Of a stretch of DNA of 5,717 bases, positions 1-5,717 are shown one piece after another (positions within the stretch are counted from its first letter, which is position 1; every line of letters begins with the position of its first letter). Under the pieces are notes generated by a model, which was given only the letters and a program-made list of their open reading frames with translations, did no database searches and was not told the DNA's origin. The translations under genes were made by a program, and so were the position numbers. Source of the stretch: Oscillospiraceae bacterium (lineage in GTDB: Bacteria > Bacillota > Clostridia > Oscillospirales > Ruminococcaceae); contig DNUB01000036.1 of the NCBI GenBank assembly GCA_003508605.1, positions 1 through 5,717 on the forward strand, read 5' to 3'.

Positions 1-213
1 AGGGGGCCAAACCGCTGAATTTTGTTCCAAAATTCTTAAGGCTCCTCTTTCTCATTCGGCGGTCGCCTAATGGCGGTTTCGCTGTGCGGGGTTTGATTTG
101 CAATACTTTTCTCTTATTTTTTCGGTGCTTTTGCTTTTAGGAGTTTGTTGGTGCGGTAATTAAAACTGTGGTACGGGTGGGGTTAAAGGCGGGTTATTTG
201 TCCCTCATAAAAA
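1..213. other. Left-edge intergenic region, no supported gene
   Basis: This stretch lies beyond the terminator of the sigma/membrane-protein operon and is T-rich on the plus strand. It holds a perfect 8-bp inverted repeat (GAATTTTG at 17-24, CAAAATTC at 28-35, 3-nt loop) and a cluster of alternative short stems (GGCG 58-61, CGCC 64-67, GGCG 72-75). A plus-strand frame is open from the window edge to a TAG at 138-140 (about 45 codons). A minus-strand frame runs from an ATG at 55 to the edge. Neither shows a ribosome binding site or a recognisable protein, so I treat the region as non-coding. It may contain the leader of the next gene to the left or a dispersed intergenic repeat; the sequence alone does not decide. 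Confidence 0.5.
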
Positions 214-258
214 TACTGCGCCGCATAAAACCGAAAATCGATTTTCTGCGGCGCAGTA
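214..258 (-). terminator. Intrinsic terminator of the sigma/membrane-protein operon
   Basis: A perfect 12-bp inverted repeat (TACTGCGCCGCA at 214-225, TGCGGCGCAGTA at 247-258) encloses a 21-nt loop. On the minus strand the GC-rich stem is followed at once by TATTTTTA, the expected U-tract. It starts 16 bp after the stop codon of the membrane-protein gene. Part of the loop (233-246) is itself a 14-bp palindrome, GAAAATCGATTTTC, which could extend the structure as a second stacked stem. Confidence 0.9.
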
Positions 259-274
259 AAAGCTTAGCCAATCA

Positions 275-1294
275 TCAATCCAAAATATCAAGCTTATATT
301 CAAGGGCTTTAATCATAACCGTTCCGTCAAAATCAAGTCCTGTTTGGAAGGAATAGCTAAGGGTAAAATCCTTGAAGCTCAGCCTTATCATACTTGACCC
401 ATCGCCTACCATGCTCTTAAATAAATCTTCGTAGCCCTCCATTCCCTCATACAAAACAAAACAGATTCTTTCCTCGTCAAAATCATATTTAAAAGAATCG
501 GAATAAGTGCCGTCAAAAACCTTTATATTGGCTTTTAGGCTGAACAGCTCCCTGCAGGCTTCCTTATCGAGGGTAACCATTATACCTCTGTAATTTCCGT
601 AATTGTTATAGCAAAAATCCGCCTGCGCCGTACAGCTAAGCTCTCCGCTGAGATCAACCTCGGCTTTGTAGCTGTAGGGAAGATAATCCTCGTTTTTAAA
701 AGGGAAATAATATTCACTTTTTGCTCCTTTTACATTAAATTTGCCTATTGCAGAGCCTTCGGAAAGAAAGAACCAATCTCCCTTTTCCCCTGCGGTTCTG
801 CTTTCCGAGGGAGTAAAAAAGGGTACGCCATAACAGCCGTTAACGGAATATCGATAATAAAGATCCTTCACATTTTCCGCATGGGCAATTTTCGGATCAT
901 TCCATAAAAGGGAACCGCCGTCAAGCAAATCCACCTCAAAGGCAGGGCTAAGGGTATAAACGGGCAAGGGCTCGCCGTCGGTAACCCGAAGGTCGGTGTG
1001 GTTAACGGAAGTATCCCTGCTTACAGGCTCGCTGCTGCTTTCCTGAACCTCAAAAGAGGTGACATTGCCCAAGCCCTCGCCCCCTCCGGAAAAGATACCG
1101 GCGGCGAAAAGCCCTGCCGCAGCCATAAAACAAGCTGCCGCAGCGGCAAATGAACCGTTAAAGGAAAAATGCCTGTGCTTAGTTTCCTTATGGGAAATCA
1201 TTATCGGGGCTACGGGAGCATATTCTCTCTGCTCCTCCTCGATATACCTATCCCCGATATCGTTAAAAAGCTTTAAAAAATCCTTTTCCGTCAT
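275..1294 (-). CDS. Single-pass membrane protein, probable anti-sigma factor/sensor partner of the upstream sigma factor
   Basis: The protein has 339 residues. Residues 1-45 are hydrophilic and probably cytoplasmic; they include an acidic amphipathic stretch (DFLKLFNDIGDRYIEEE, 5-21) of a kind often seen at the N-terminus of clostridial proteins encoded beside ECF sigma factors. A basic patch (KHRH, 39-42) precedes one hydrophobic Ala-rich segment (about 47-68), giving an N-in topology. A Gly/Ser-rich linker and a roughly 270-residue extracytoplasmic domain with several Cys and many aromatic residues follow; I recognise no family in it. No zinc-binding HxxxCxxC anti-sigma motif and no lipobox are visible. 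The ATG overlaps the sigma-factor stop codon as ATGA (1291-1294), with an AAAGGGG ribosome binding site about 9 nt upstream, so translation is probably coupled. The anti-sigma role is inferred from context and topology; the protein could instead be a target of the sigma factor. Confidence 0.8.
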   Translation of the reverse strand: MTEKDFLKLFNDIGDRYIEEEQREYAPVAPIMISHKETKHRHFSFNGSFAAAAACFMAAAGLFAAGIFSGGGEGLGNVTSFEVQESSSEPVSRDTSVNHTDLRVTDGEPLPVYTLSPAFEVDLLDGGSLLWNDPKIAHAENVKDLYYRYSVNGCYGVPFFTPSESRTAGEKGDWFFLSEGSAIGKFNVKGAKSEYYFPFKNEDYLPYSYKAEVDLSGELSCTAQADFCYNNYGNYRGIMVTLDKEACRELFSLKANIKVFDGTYSDSFKYDFDEERICFVLYEGMEGYEDLFKSMVGDGSSMIRLSFKDFTLSYSFQTGLDFDGTVMIKALEYKLDILD

Positions 1295-1851
1295 AGATCA
1301 TATCCCCTTTCCTGCAGGTACTTTTTTAATTTCTGCCTGGTTCTTGCAAGAATAACAATAACATTATGCTCATTAGTTTGAAGCTGCGCCGCAATTTCCG
1401 AAATACTGCGGCATGCCCAATATCTGCCAACGAAGATAAGCCTTGTTCTTCTCGGAAGAACGGCGAGAAAGCTGTTAATGGACTTCAAAAGCTCCTTTTT
1501 GTTAAGCTCCGACTCCGCAGTATCGCCGCCGCTTACCAAATCGCCCAATTCGTCAATGGGAACGGCGCCGACGCTGCCGCCCCTTTTTTCGCAATGAAGC
1601 TTATTATAAATATCCAACGCTTTATTTCTCACTATTTTTGCCGCATAAGCGCAAAGGCTTTTCGGTTTCCGGGGAGGAACGGAATCCCATACCGCAAGAT
1701 AGGAATCGTTTAAGCATTCCTCCGTGTCATGAGAATTTTTCAGAATATTTTGCGCCACCGTTCCGCAATAATGTCCGTACTTATTTGCCAGCTCCTTTAT
1801 TGCGGATTCCTTTCGCTGAAAAAACAGTTCGATTATTTCACTGTCCTCCAC
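1291..1851 (-). CDS. ECF-type RNA polymerase sigma factor
   Basis: The 186-residue protein has the size and two-domain layout of group 4 (extracytoplasmic function) sigma factors, which redirect RNA polymerase to a small regulon. Sigma region 2 spans about residues 7-85: the core-binding and promoter-melting part includes DTEECLNDSYLAVWDSVPP (42-60), and the -10 recognition helix lies near CAYAAKIVRNKALDIYNKL (67-85). A linker (86-120) leads to sigma region 4 (about 122-180), with the usual LPRRTRLIFVGRYW start, a helix-turn-helix around SISEIAAQLQTNEHNVIVIL (149-168) and the ending ARTRQKLKKYL. No region 1.1 or 3 is present. The start is GTG at 1849-1851, supported by the AAGGGAGG site 7 nt upstream. 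The stop overlaps the next gene by 4 bp. An ECF-like promoter precedes it, suggesting self-activation. The signal and regulon cannot be read from the sequence. Confidence 0.92.
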   Translation of the reverse strand: MEDSEIIELFFQRKESAIKELANKYGHYCGTVAQNILKNSHDTEECLNDSYLAVWDSVPPRKPKSLCAYAAKIVRNKALDIYNKLHCEKRGGSVGAVPIDELGDLVSGGDTAESELNKKELLKSINSFLAVLPRRTRLIFVGRYWACRSISEIAAQLQTNEHNVIVILARTRQKLKKYLQERGYDL

Positions 1852-1858
1852 CCTGCCG

Positions 1859-1866
1859 CCTCCCTT
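1859..1866 (-). promoter_or_regulatory. Ribosome binding site that fixes the GTG start of the sigma factor
   Basis: On the minus strand AAGGGAGG lies 7 nt upstream of GTG (1849-1851), an ideal spacing, so GTG is preferred over any internal ATG. The GGG also closes a small CCC-GAA-GGG hairpin (1862-1870), which could slightly occlude the site. Confidence 0.75.
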
Positions 1867-1895
1867 CGGGTTATTTACCTATCCTCACTTATATA

Positions 1896-1921
1896 GACGG
1901 GAAAAAAATGTAAAAGTCACA
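1896..1921 (-). promoter_or_regulatory. Putative ECF-sigma (autoregulatory) promoter of the sigma operon
   Basis: On the minus strand TGTGAC (1916-1921) is followed by a 16-bp, T-rich spacer and CGTC (1896-1899), then TATATAAG. Promoters of Bacillota ECF sigma factors typically have a TGAAAC- or TGTAAC-like -35 element and a CGTC/CGTA -10 element about 16 bp apart, so spacing and both elements fit. Transcription would start near 1885-1890, leaving a leader of about 35-40 nt before the GTG. A housekeeping reading (TTTACA, 15 bp, TATAAG) is also possible but has a short spacer, and the two could overlap. Confidence 0.65.
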
Positions 1922-2017
1922 ATTGCTCCCCAAATTAAAGCTTGCCGCCGAACGCAGACGCAAATGAAAAAATCGGGGAAAAAGCACGGCAAATTGTATA
2001 TTGCACAGCTTGTCAAA

Positions 2018-2051
2018 ACCCGAAAACAGCTTGCTTTTCGGCAAGCCGGGT
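2018..2051 (-). terminator. Second hairpin after the acetyltransferase gene, probable back-up terminator
   Basis: A 6-bp stem (GCTTGC at 2029-2034, GCAAGC at 2041-2046) with a 6-nt loop is followed on the minus strand by TGTTTT. An outer 5-bp pairing (2018-2022 with 2047-2051) could close around it, leaving the T-tract as a bulge. It lies 13 nt beyond the stronger hairpin at 2065-2109 and reads in the same direction. The U-tract is short, so termination activity is plausible rather than certain. Confidence 0.45.
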
Positions 2052-2064
2052 GAAAAATGACGTC

Positions 2065-2109
2065 AGGGCTTGTTCAGAAAGCCGAAAGCTTCGACCCTGA
2101 ACAAGCCCT
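2065..2109 (-). terminator. Intrinsic terminator of the acetyltransferase gene
   Basis: A perfect 13-bp inverted repeat (AGGGCTTGTTCAG at 2065-2077, CTGAACAAGCCCT at 2097-2109) encloses a 19-nt loop that can form a further AAGC/GCTT stem. It begins about 46 bp after the acetyltransferase stop codon. On the minus strand the stem is followed by GACGTCATTTTTC, so the T5 run comes 7 nt after the stem, further away than usual. On the plus strand only TTT follows. The stem strength and position favour a minus-strand terminator. Together with the hairpin at 2018-2051 and the promoter at 1896-1921 it accounts for most of the gene-free stretch 1852-2155. Confidence 0.7.
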
Positions 2110-2155
2110 TTAAACAGATTAAAAATTACACCACAAACATATCTGCAAATAAATT

Positions 2156-2740
2156 TTATTCCACCTTGCGGATCACCCTGCATGGGTTGCCCGCCGCAAG
2201 GGAATTTGAAGGTATGTCCCTTGTAACGACGCTTCCTGCGCCGATTACGCAATTATCTCCTATAGTAACCCCCGCACAGATAACCACGTTTGAGGCAATC
2301 CAACAGTCGTTTCCGATTGTTATCGGCTTTCCGTATTCATTATCGTAGCAGGAGCCGTCCTCTCTTGTAATAATGCGGCGGTCCATATGATTCAAGGGGT
2401 GCAGGGGCGTGGCAAGAGTACAGTTCGGTCCAACGTACACATTGCTGCCTATCCTTATGGGGCAGGTGTCAAGCACCACAAGGTTAAAGTTTGCGTAAAA
2501 ATTGTCGCCTAAATAGGTAAAGCAGCCGTAATCCACCTGAACGGGAGCCTGCAGGAAAAGATTTTTTCCGTGGTTGGGGAAAAGACGGTCAAGAATCTGC
2601 TTTTGCTTTTCCTGCTCCGTTTCAAGAGTGTTGTTATATTCGTACGAAAGTCTGTGAGCCAATACTCTTCTTTCGTAAAGCTCCTTATCGGTGGGGTCGT
2701 ACATTTCGCCCCTCAGCATTTTTTCTTTTTCCGACGACAT
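2156..2740 (-). CDS. Sugar O-acetyltransferase, maltose/galactoside acetyltransferase family
   Basis: The 194-residue protein belongs to the LacA/Maa group (E. coli members 203 and 183 aa), cytoplasmic trimeric enzymes that transfer acetyl from acetyl-CoA to a sugar hydroxyl. Residues about 4-58 are the helical Mac domain, starting with EKEKMLRGEMYDPTDKEL. Residues about 75-190 are a left-handed parallel beta-helix with hexapeptide repeats, such as IRIGSNVYVGPNCTL and ITIGNDCWIASNVVICAGVTIG. Substrate-pocket residues of the family appear as Asn84 and Asp91 in FYANFNLVVLD, and the catalytic His is His114 in TPLHPL. The protein ends with the usual AGNPCRVIRK. The ATG has an excellent AAAAGGAG site (2747-2754) 6 nt upstream. 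The gene lies 191 bp after gyrA with hairpins on both sides, so it is probably monocistronic. The physiological acceptor sugar is unknown. Confidence 0.93.
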   Translation of the reverse strand: MSSEKEKMLRGEMYDPTDKELYERRVLAHRLSYEYNNTLETEQEKQKQILDRLFPNHGKNLFLQAPVQVDYGCFTYLGDNFYANFNLVVLDTCPIRIGSNVYVGPNCTLATPLHPLNHMDRRIITREDGSCYDNEYGKPITIGNDCWIASNVVICAGVTIGDNCVIGAGSVVTRDIPSNSLAAGNPCRVIRKVE

Positions 2741-2780
2741 AATATTCTCCTTTTCAAAGATGGACAGGTTGTCTAAAAAG

Positions 2781-2809
2781 CTTATACGGAAATTTTACGG
2801 AAGTAAAAA
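2781..2809 (-). promoter_or_regulatory. Weak promoter candidate for the acetyltransferase gene
   Basis: On the minus strand TATAAG (2781-2786) could be a -10 element. At 17 bp spacing the -35 position is TTTTTA (2804-2809), a poor match to TTGACA. Its location, about 40 bp upstream of the start codon, is suitable and a promoter is expected in this gap, but the match is weak. Confidence 0.25.
2785..2802. repeat. Two TACGGAA direct repeats, 11-bp period
   Basis: TACGGAA occurs at 2785-2791 and 2796-2802, so the copies lie about one helical turn apart on the same DNA face. They overlap the candidate -10 element and spacer of the acetyltransferase promoter, where a repressor could bind. They may also be chance in a short AT-rich region. 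Confidence 0.4.
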
Positions 2810-2848
2810 GGTTTTAGGAAAAAACCATCAGAGCTTTTCCACAAGCTG

Positions 2849-2898
2849 CCCCGCCGCCTGATGCAGTCTTTATCTTTTGCTTACGGCAAAAGGCGGGG
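2849..2898 (-). terminator. GC-rich hairpin downstream of gyrA, possible terminator
   Basis: CCCCGCC (2849-2855) can pair with GGCGGGG (2892-2898). Inside lies a perfect 7-bp hairpin, CTTTTGC (2874-2880) and GCAAAAG (2886-2892), which competes for base 2892. On the minus strand no T-run follows directly; the next is T6 at 2819-2824, after a weak AGCTT/AAGCT stem. The structure sits about 34 bp after the gyrA stop, where a terminator is expected, but it is not canonical. Partial read-through into the acetyltransferase gene is possible. Confidence 0.35.
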
Positions 2899-2931
2899 GG
2901 TATCTGTATTTTGATTATTAAACCGAAATAT

Positions 2932-5637
2932 TTATTCGTTAATATCATCGGAATCGGTTTCTTCTTCGCCTTCTCCGTCGGATTCATCGGATTCGTCGGA
3001 TTCGTCGGTATCATCGGTATCCTCCGCAATAACCTCCTGCTGCTCCTCCAATTCCGCTTCCTTTAACTCCTCCTCGCTTGCCTGCTCCACCTGCTCGGTT
3101 TCCTGCGAATCGTCATGCTCCGTTCTGGTAAAGGTAACAACTCTGCTGTCATCGGACAGTCTCATTACTCTTACTCCCGTTGCATATCTGCCCATAAGTC
3201 GCAGGTCGTTGGCACGGATACGGATAATTATGCCGTCGGTGTTTATCAGTATAACGTCGTCGTCGCTGCCCAAAGCTCTTATACCGCAGACATAGCCCTT
3301 TTCCTCGCCTGTTTTATAGTTTAGTATACCGTAGCCTCCCCTTTTCTGAACACGGTAATTTTCAACGCTGCACCTTCTGCCCATTCCTTTGTCGGTAACG
3401 GTAAGGATAGTCATCATAGGATCGTAAACCTTGCAGGCTCCCACTATAATATCGTCCTCCCGCAGCTTAATGGCTCTTACTCCATGAGCGGTTCTGCCCA
3501 TGCTTCTTATATCCGTTTCAAGGAAGTTTATGGCTGCGCCGTTTCTGGTGGCTATCATAACATGGCTGTCCCCTTCGGTAAGGAACGCCGCCGCTATCTC
3601 GTCTCCCTCGTCCAAACCTACGGCTTTTAAACCGCCTTTTCGTAAATTTTTATAGGCGGAAAGAGGGGTTCTTTTGATTTTTCCCTGCTTGGTTATACAG
3701 ATAAAGAACTTATTTTCCGCAAAATCCGAGGTTTTCATCATGGCGGCGACTCTCTCGTTTTCCGAAAGCTGCAAAAGACTTACTATATTAACGCCTCTGC
3801 TTTGCTTGCCGCCCTCGGGAATTTCAAAGCATCTCAGCTTATACATATTTCCCATATTGGTCACAAAGAGAATATTATCATGGCTGGACGCTACAAAAAG
3901 GTTGTCTATAAAGTCCTCTTCCCTTTGCTTCATGCCGCTGACGCCCTTGCCGCCTCTTTTCTGCAGGTTATACAGCTCCATGGGCTGACGCTTGATATAG
4001 CCTATATTCGTAAAGGTGATTACGCTTTCCTCCACGGGAATAAGATCCTCTATATCCACCTCTCCGCTTACATCCTCTATAGAGGTTCTTCTCTCGTCGC
4101 CGTATTTTTTCTTTATTACCTCCAGCTCCGAGGAAATTATTTCCTTTACCTTAACCTCATCGGCTAAAATTTCCGTATATTCACGGATTTTTTTCATCAA
4201 CTCCGCCAGCTCGGACTCGATCTTTTCCCTTTCCAGTCCGGTCAGCTGCACCAGCCTCATCTGCGCAATAGCGTCCGCCTGAACAGGCGACAGTCCTACG
4301 GTATGCTCAAAGGCTATATCCTTATACTGCTCGTCCATCGCATGATGCAGCAGCTTTGACATATCCTCGTCCTTAAACCGCTCCATCAGCCTTTCCTTGC
4401 CCTCTGCGGGAGTTTTGCTGGTACGCATAATAGTCACAACCTCGTCAATATTATCCGTAGCAAGCATAAAGCCCTGCAAAAGGTGCGCCCTGTCCCTTGC
4501 CTTATTTAAATCATACTGAGTTCTGCGCCTTACAACGTCCTCCTGAAACTCAATATATTTTTCTATCATATCTTTAAGGGTAAGTATCTTAGGCTCTCCG
4601 TTCACCAAAGAAAGCATAATCACTCCCACCGTATCCTGAAGCTGGGTATAATTATAAAGCTTGTTGAGCACCACATCGGGATTGGCGTCCCTTTTAAGCT
4701 CCATAACGATTTTCATACCCGTTCTGTCGCTTTCGTCACGAAGGGTGGAGATTCCCTCAATCCTCTTATCCCTCATAAGTGCGCCTATGCTTTCAAGCAG
4801 GCGGGTTTTATTTACCATATAAGGAATCTCGGTAACCACAATTCTTGTATGGGTTTTTTCTTCCCTTATTTCCGCTCTTCCTCTTAAGGTTATCTTTCCT
4901 CTGCCCGTAAGATATGCGCTTCTGATACCCGACCTGCCCATAATAATACCGCCTGTGGGGAAATCGGGACCCTTTATCACCGTCATAATTTCCTCGGGAG
5001 GAGTGTTCGGGTTCTCTATAACAAGATTTATAGCGTCGATTACCTCTCTTAAATTATGAGGGGGGATATTTGTTGCCATACCTACCGCAATACCCGTGCT
5101 TCCGTTTACAAGCAGGTTGGGGAAGCGGCTTGGCAGCACCTTTGGCTCGGGGAGCTTATCATCGTAGTTTGTGCCGAAATCAACGGTGTTCTTGCCGATA
5201 TCGGACATCATTTCTCCCGCAATTTTGCTCATTCTCGCTTCCGTATAACGGTAAGCGGCAGGGGGATCTCCGTCGATAGAGCCGAAGTTTCCGTGACCGT
5301 CCACAAGAGGATATCTCATGCTGAAATCCTGTGCAAGCCTTACCATTGCGTCGTAAACGGACGCATCGCCGTGAGGGTGGTATTTACCCAAAACCTCGCC
5401 TACCGTGTAGGCACATTTTCTGTAGGCGTGCTCATAGGTATTTCCCGCTTCGTTCATGGTGTAGATTATACGCCTGTGTACGGGCTTAAAGCCGTCCCTT
5501 ACATCGGGCAGGGCTCTTTGTACGATAACCGACATTGAATATTCCAGGAAGGATTTTCGCATTTCGCTGTCGATATCTACCTGTATCAGTTTTTCTGTGG
5601 ATTCCTGTTTTGATTCGGATATGTTTTGTTCGTCCAT
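2932..5637 (-). CDS. gyrA: DNA gyrase subunit A
   Basis: GyrA is the DNA-cleaving subunit of the A2B2 gyrase, which introduces negative supercoils using ATP hydrolysed by GyrB. At 901 residues it is longer than B. subtilis (821) or E. coli (875) GyrA, mainly because of its tail. The breakage-reunion core starts near residue 21, carries the [14 protein letters not shown] quinolone region (87-100) and catalytic Arg130-Tyr131 in [10 protein letters not shown]; a coiled-coil tower and C-gate follow to about 530. The C-terminal pinwheel (about 535-840) begins with the GyrA box QKRGGKG (559-565), which marks gyrase rather than ParC. Box-like turns recur about every 50 residues (near 566, 616, 673, 720, 771, 822), consistent with six blades. 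Residues 842-901 are an acidic tail. The position equivalent to E. coli Ser83 is Ala92. The ATG has an AAAAGGA site (5643-5649) 5 nt upstream. No gyrB C-terminus is recognisable in the 80 bp upstream. Confidence 0.98.
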   Translation of the reverse strand: MDEQNISESKQESTEKLIQVDIDSEMRKSFLEYSMSVIVQRALPDVRDGFKPVHRRIIYTMNEAGNTYEHAYRKCAYTVGEVLGKYHPHGDASVYDAMVRLAQDFSMRYPLVDGHGNFGSIDGDPPAAYRYTEARMSKIAGEMMSDIGKNTVDFGTNYDDKLPEPKVLPSRFPNLLVNGSTGIAVGMATNIPPHNLREVIDAINLVIENPNTPPEEIMTVIKGPDFPTGGIIMGRSGIRSAYLTGRGKITLRGRAEIREEKTHTRIVVTEIPYMVNKTRLLESIGALMRDKRIEGISTLRDESDRTGMKIVMELKRDANPDVVLNKLYNYTQLQDTVGVIMLSLVNGEPKILTLKDMIEKYIEFQEDVVRRRTQYDLNKARDRAHLLQGFMLATDNIDEVVTIMRTSKTPAEGKERLMERFKDEDMSKLLHHAMDEQYKDIAFEHTVGLSPVQADAIAQMRLVQLTGLEREKIESELAELMKKIREYTEILADEVKVKEIISSELEVIKKKYGDERRTSIEDVSGEVDIEDLIPVEESVITFTNIGYIKRQPMELYNLQKRGGKGVSGMKQREEDFIDNLFVASSHDNILFVTNMGNMYKLRCFEIPEGGKQSRGVNIVSLLQLSENERVAAMMKTSDFAENKFFICITKQGKIKRTPLSAYKNLRKGGLKAVGLDEGDEIAAAFLTEGDSHVMIATRNGAAINFLETDIRSMGRTAHGVRAIKLREDDIIVGACKVYDPMMTILTVTDKGMGRRCSVENYRVQKRGGYGILNYKTGEEKGYVCGIRALGSDDDVILINTDGIIIRIRANDLRLMGRYATGVRVMRLSDDSRVVTFTRTEHDDSQETEQVEQASEEELKEAELEEQQEVIAEDTDDTDESDESDESDGEGEEETDSDDINE
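2979..3021. repeat. 9-bp tandem repeat inside the 3' end of gyrA
   Basis: Just over four 9-bp units of the type CGGATTCGT (2979-2987, 2988-2996, 2997-3005, 3006-3014, then a partial unit) lie in frame. They encode Asp-Glu-Ser-like and Asp-Asp-Thr triplets of the acidic GyrA tail (about residues 873-887). In-frame repeats of this type can gain or lose units by slippage without breaking the gene. Confidence 0.8.
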
Positions 5638-5657
5638 GGTGTTCCTTTTCTTTTTTT

Positions 5658-5689
5658 ACTGCGTTTGGCTTTTTGAACTGCGTTTGGCT
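5658..5689. repeat. 13-bp direct repeat in the gyrA leader
   Basis: ACTGCGTTTGGCT occurs perfectly at 5658-5670 and 5677-5689 (19-bp period), ending about 20 bp from the gyrA start codon and just upstream of its ribosome binding site. It could be a regulator binding site, a leader RNA element or a recent small duplication. No clear promoter is seen in the 80 bp available. Confidence 0.7.
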
Positions 5690-5717
5690 CTTGGTTTTTA
5701 CGTCCTGCGGTCGCACC

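Noticed and set aside
168..356. 62-codon plus-strand open frame over the operon terminator
   Set aside because: It crosses the strong terminator hairpin and the end of the membrane-protein gene and lacks a ribosome binding site.
1081..1180. Lipoprotein signal in the membrane protein
   Set aside because: A Cys (residue 55) lies within the hydrophobic segment, but the surrounding residues are not a lipobox and about 45 hydrophilic residues precede the segment, so a transmembrane anchor fits better.
1366..1913. Plus-strand open frames (1366-1713, 1638-1913) opposite the sigma factor
   Set aside because: The minus strand encodes a complete sigma factor with its own start site and promoter. The antisense products look like random translation.
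2013..2252. 79-codon minus-strand open frame across the acetyltransferase 3' end and terminator
   Set aside because: It overlaps the end of the acetyltransferase in another frame and runs through both hairpins, so it is incompatible with a real gene here.
2979..3021. Possible CRISPR-like array
   Set aside because: The units are 9 bp, contiguous, in frame with GyrA and have no spacers.
2814..3029. 71-codon minus-strand open frame with Asn-Pro-Thr repeats
   Set aside because: The repeats are the 9-bp gyrA tail repeats read in another frame; there is no separate ribosome binding site.
3802..4167. 121-codon plus-strand open frame inside gyrA
   Set aside because: It is antisense to the end of the GyrA core and the start of its pinwheel, with no domain; the opposite strand is clearly coding.
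5056..5538. 160-codon plus-strand open frame inside gyrA
   Set aside because: It is antisense to the most conserved part of gyrA, has no recognisable protein features, and arises from the codon pattern of the real gene.
5486..5716. 76-codon minus-strand open frame covering the gyrA leader
   Set aside because: It is Lys/Arg-rich, low in complexity and overlaps the gyrA start out of frame. It shows no similarity to a GyrB C-terminus, so I do not call it an upstream gene.

Overview
The window looks like a chromosomal segment of an anaerobic, gut-type Clostridia (Bacillota), possibly close to Oscillospirales/Ruminococcaceae. The basis is the moderate GC content, strong AGGAGG-like ribosome binding sites, the GyrA sequence ([10 protein letters not shown] quinolone region, QKRGGKG GyrA box) and a sigma/membrane-protein pair of a type common in Clostridia. 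The placement is inference; no rRNA or other taxonomic marker is present. All four genes lie on the minus strand, so they are read from right to left.

Right to left: positions 5638-5717 are the leader of gyrA, with a 13-bp direct repeat. gyrA (2932-5637, 901 aa) encodes DNA gyrase subunit A. It is complete, with catalytic Tyr131, a six-blade C-terminal pinwheel and a long acidic tail. A 191-bp gap follows, with a GC-rich hairpin, a weak promoter candidate and a short repeat. Next is a maltose/galactoside-type sugar O-acetyltransferase (2156-2740, 194 aa), followed by two stacked hairpins (2018-2109) read as tandem terminators.

The left part is a self-contained two-gene operon. It encodes an ECF-type sigma factor (1291-1851, GTG start) and, overlapping it by 4 bp, a single-pass membrane protein (275-1294) that is probably its anti-sigma factor or sensor. 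The operon is preceded by TGTGAC-N16-CGTC, which closely resembles a Bacillota ECF-sigma promoter and suggests autoregulation. It ends in a strong intrinsic terminator (214-258). Positions 1-213 hold no gene I can support.

The most interesting items are the putatively autoregulated sigma/anti-sigma unit, whose extracytoplasmic domain I do not recognise; the Ala in GyrA at the position of E. coli Ser83, with likely consequences for quinolone binding; the second GyrA-box-like motif; and the extended acidic GyrA tail encoded by 9-bp tandem repeats. I see no mobile element, CRISPR array, RNA gene or clearly new defence or metabolic system, and no gene on the plus strand.
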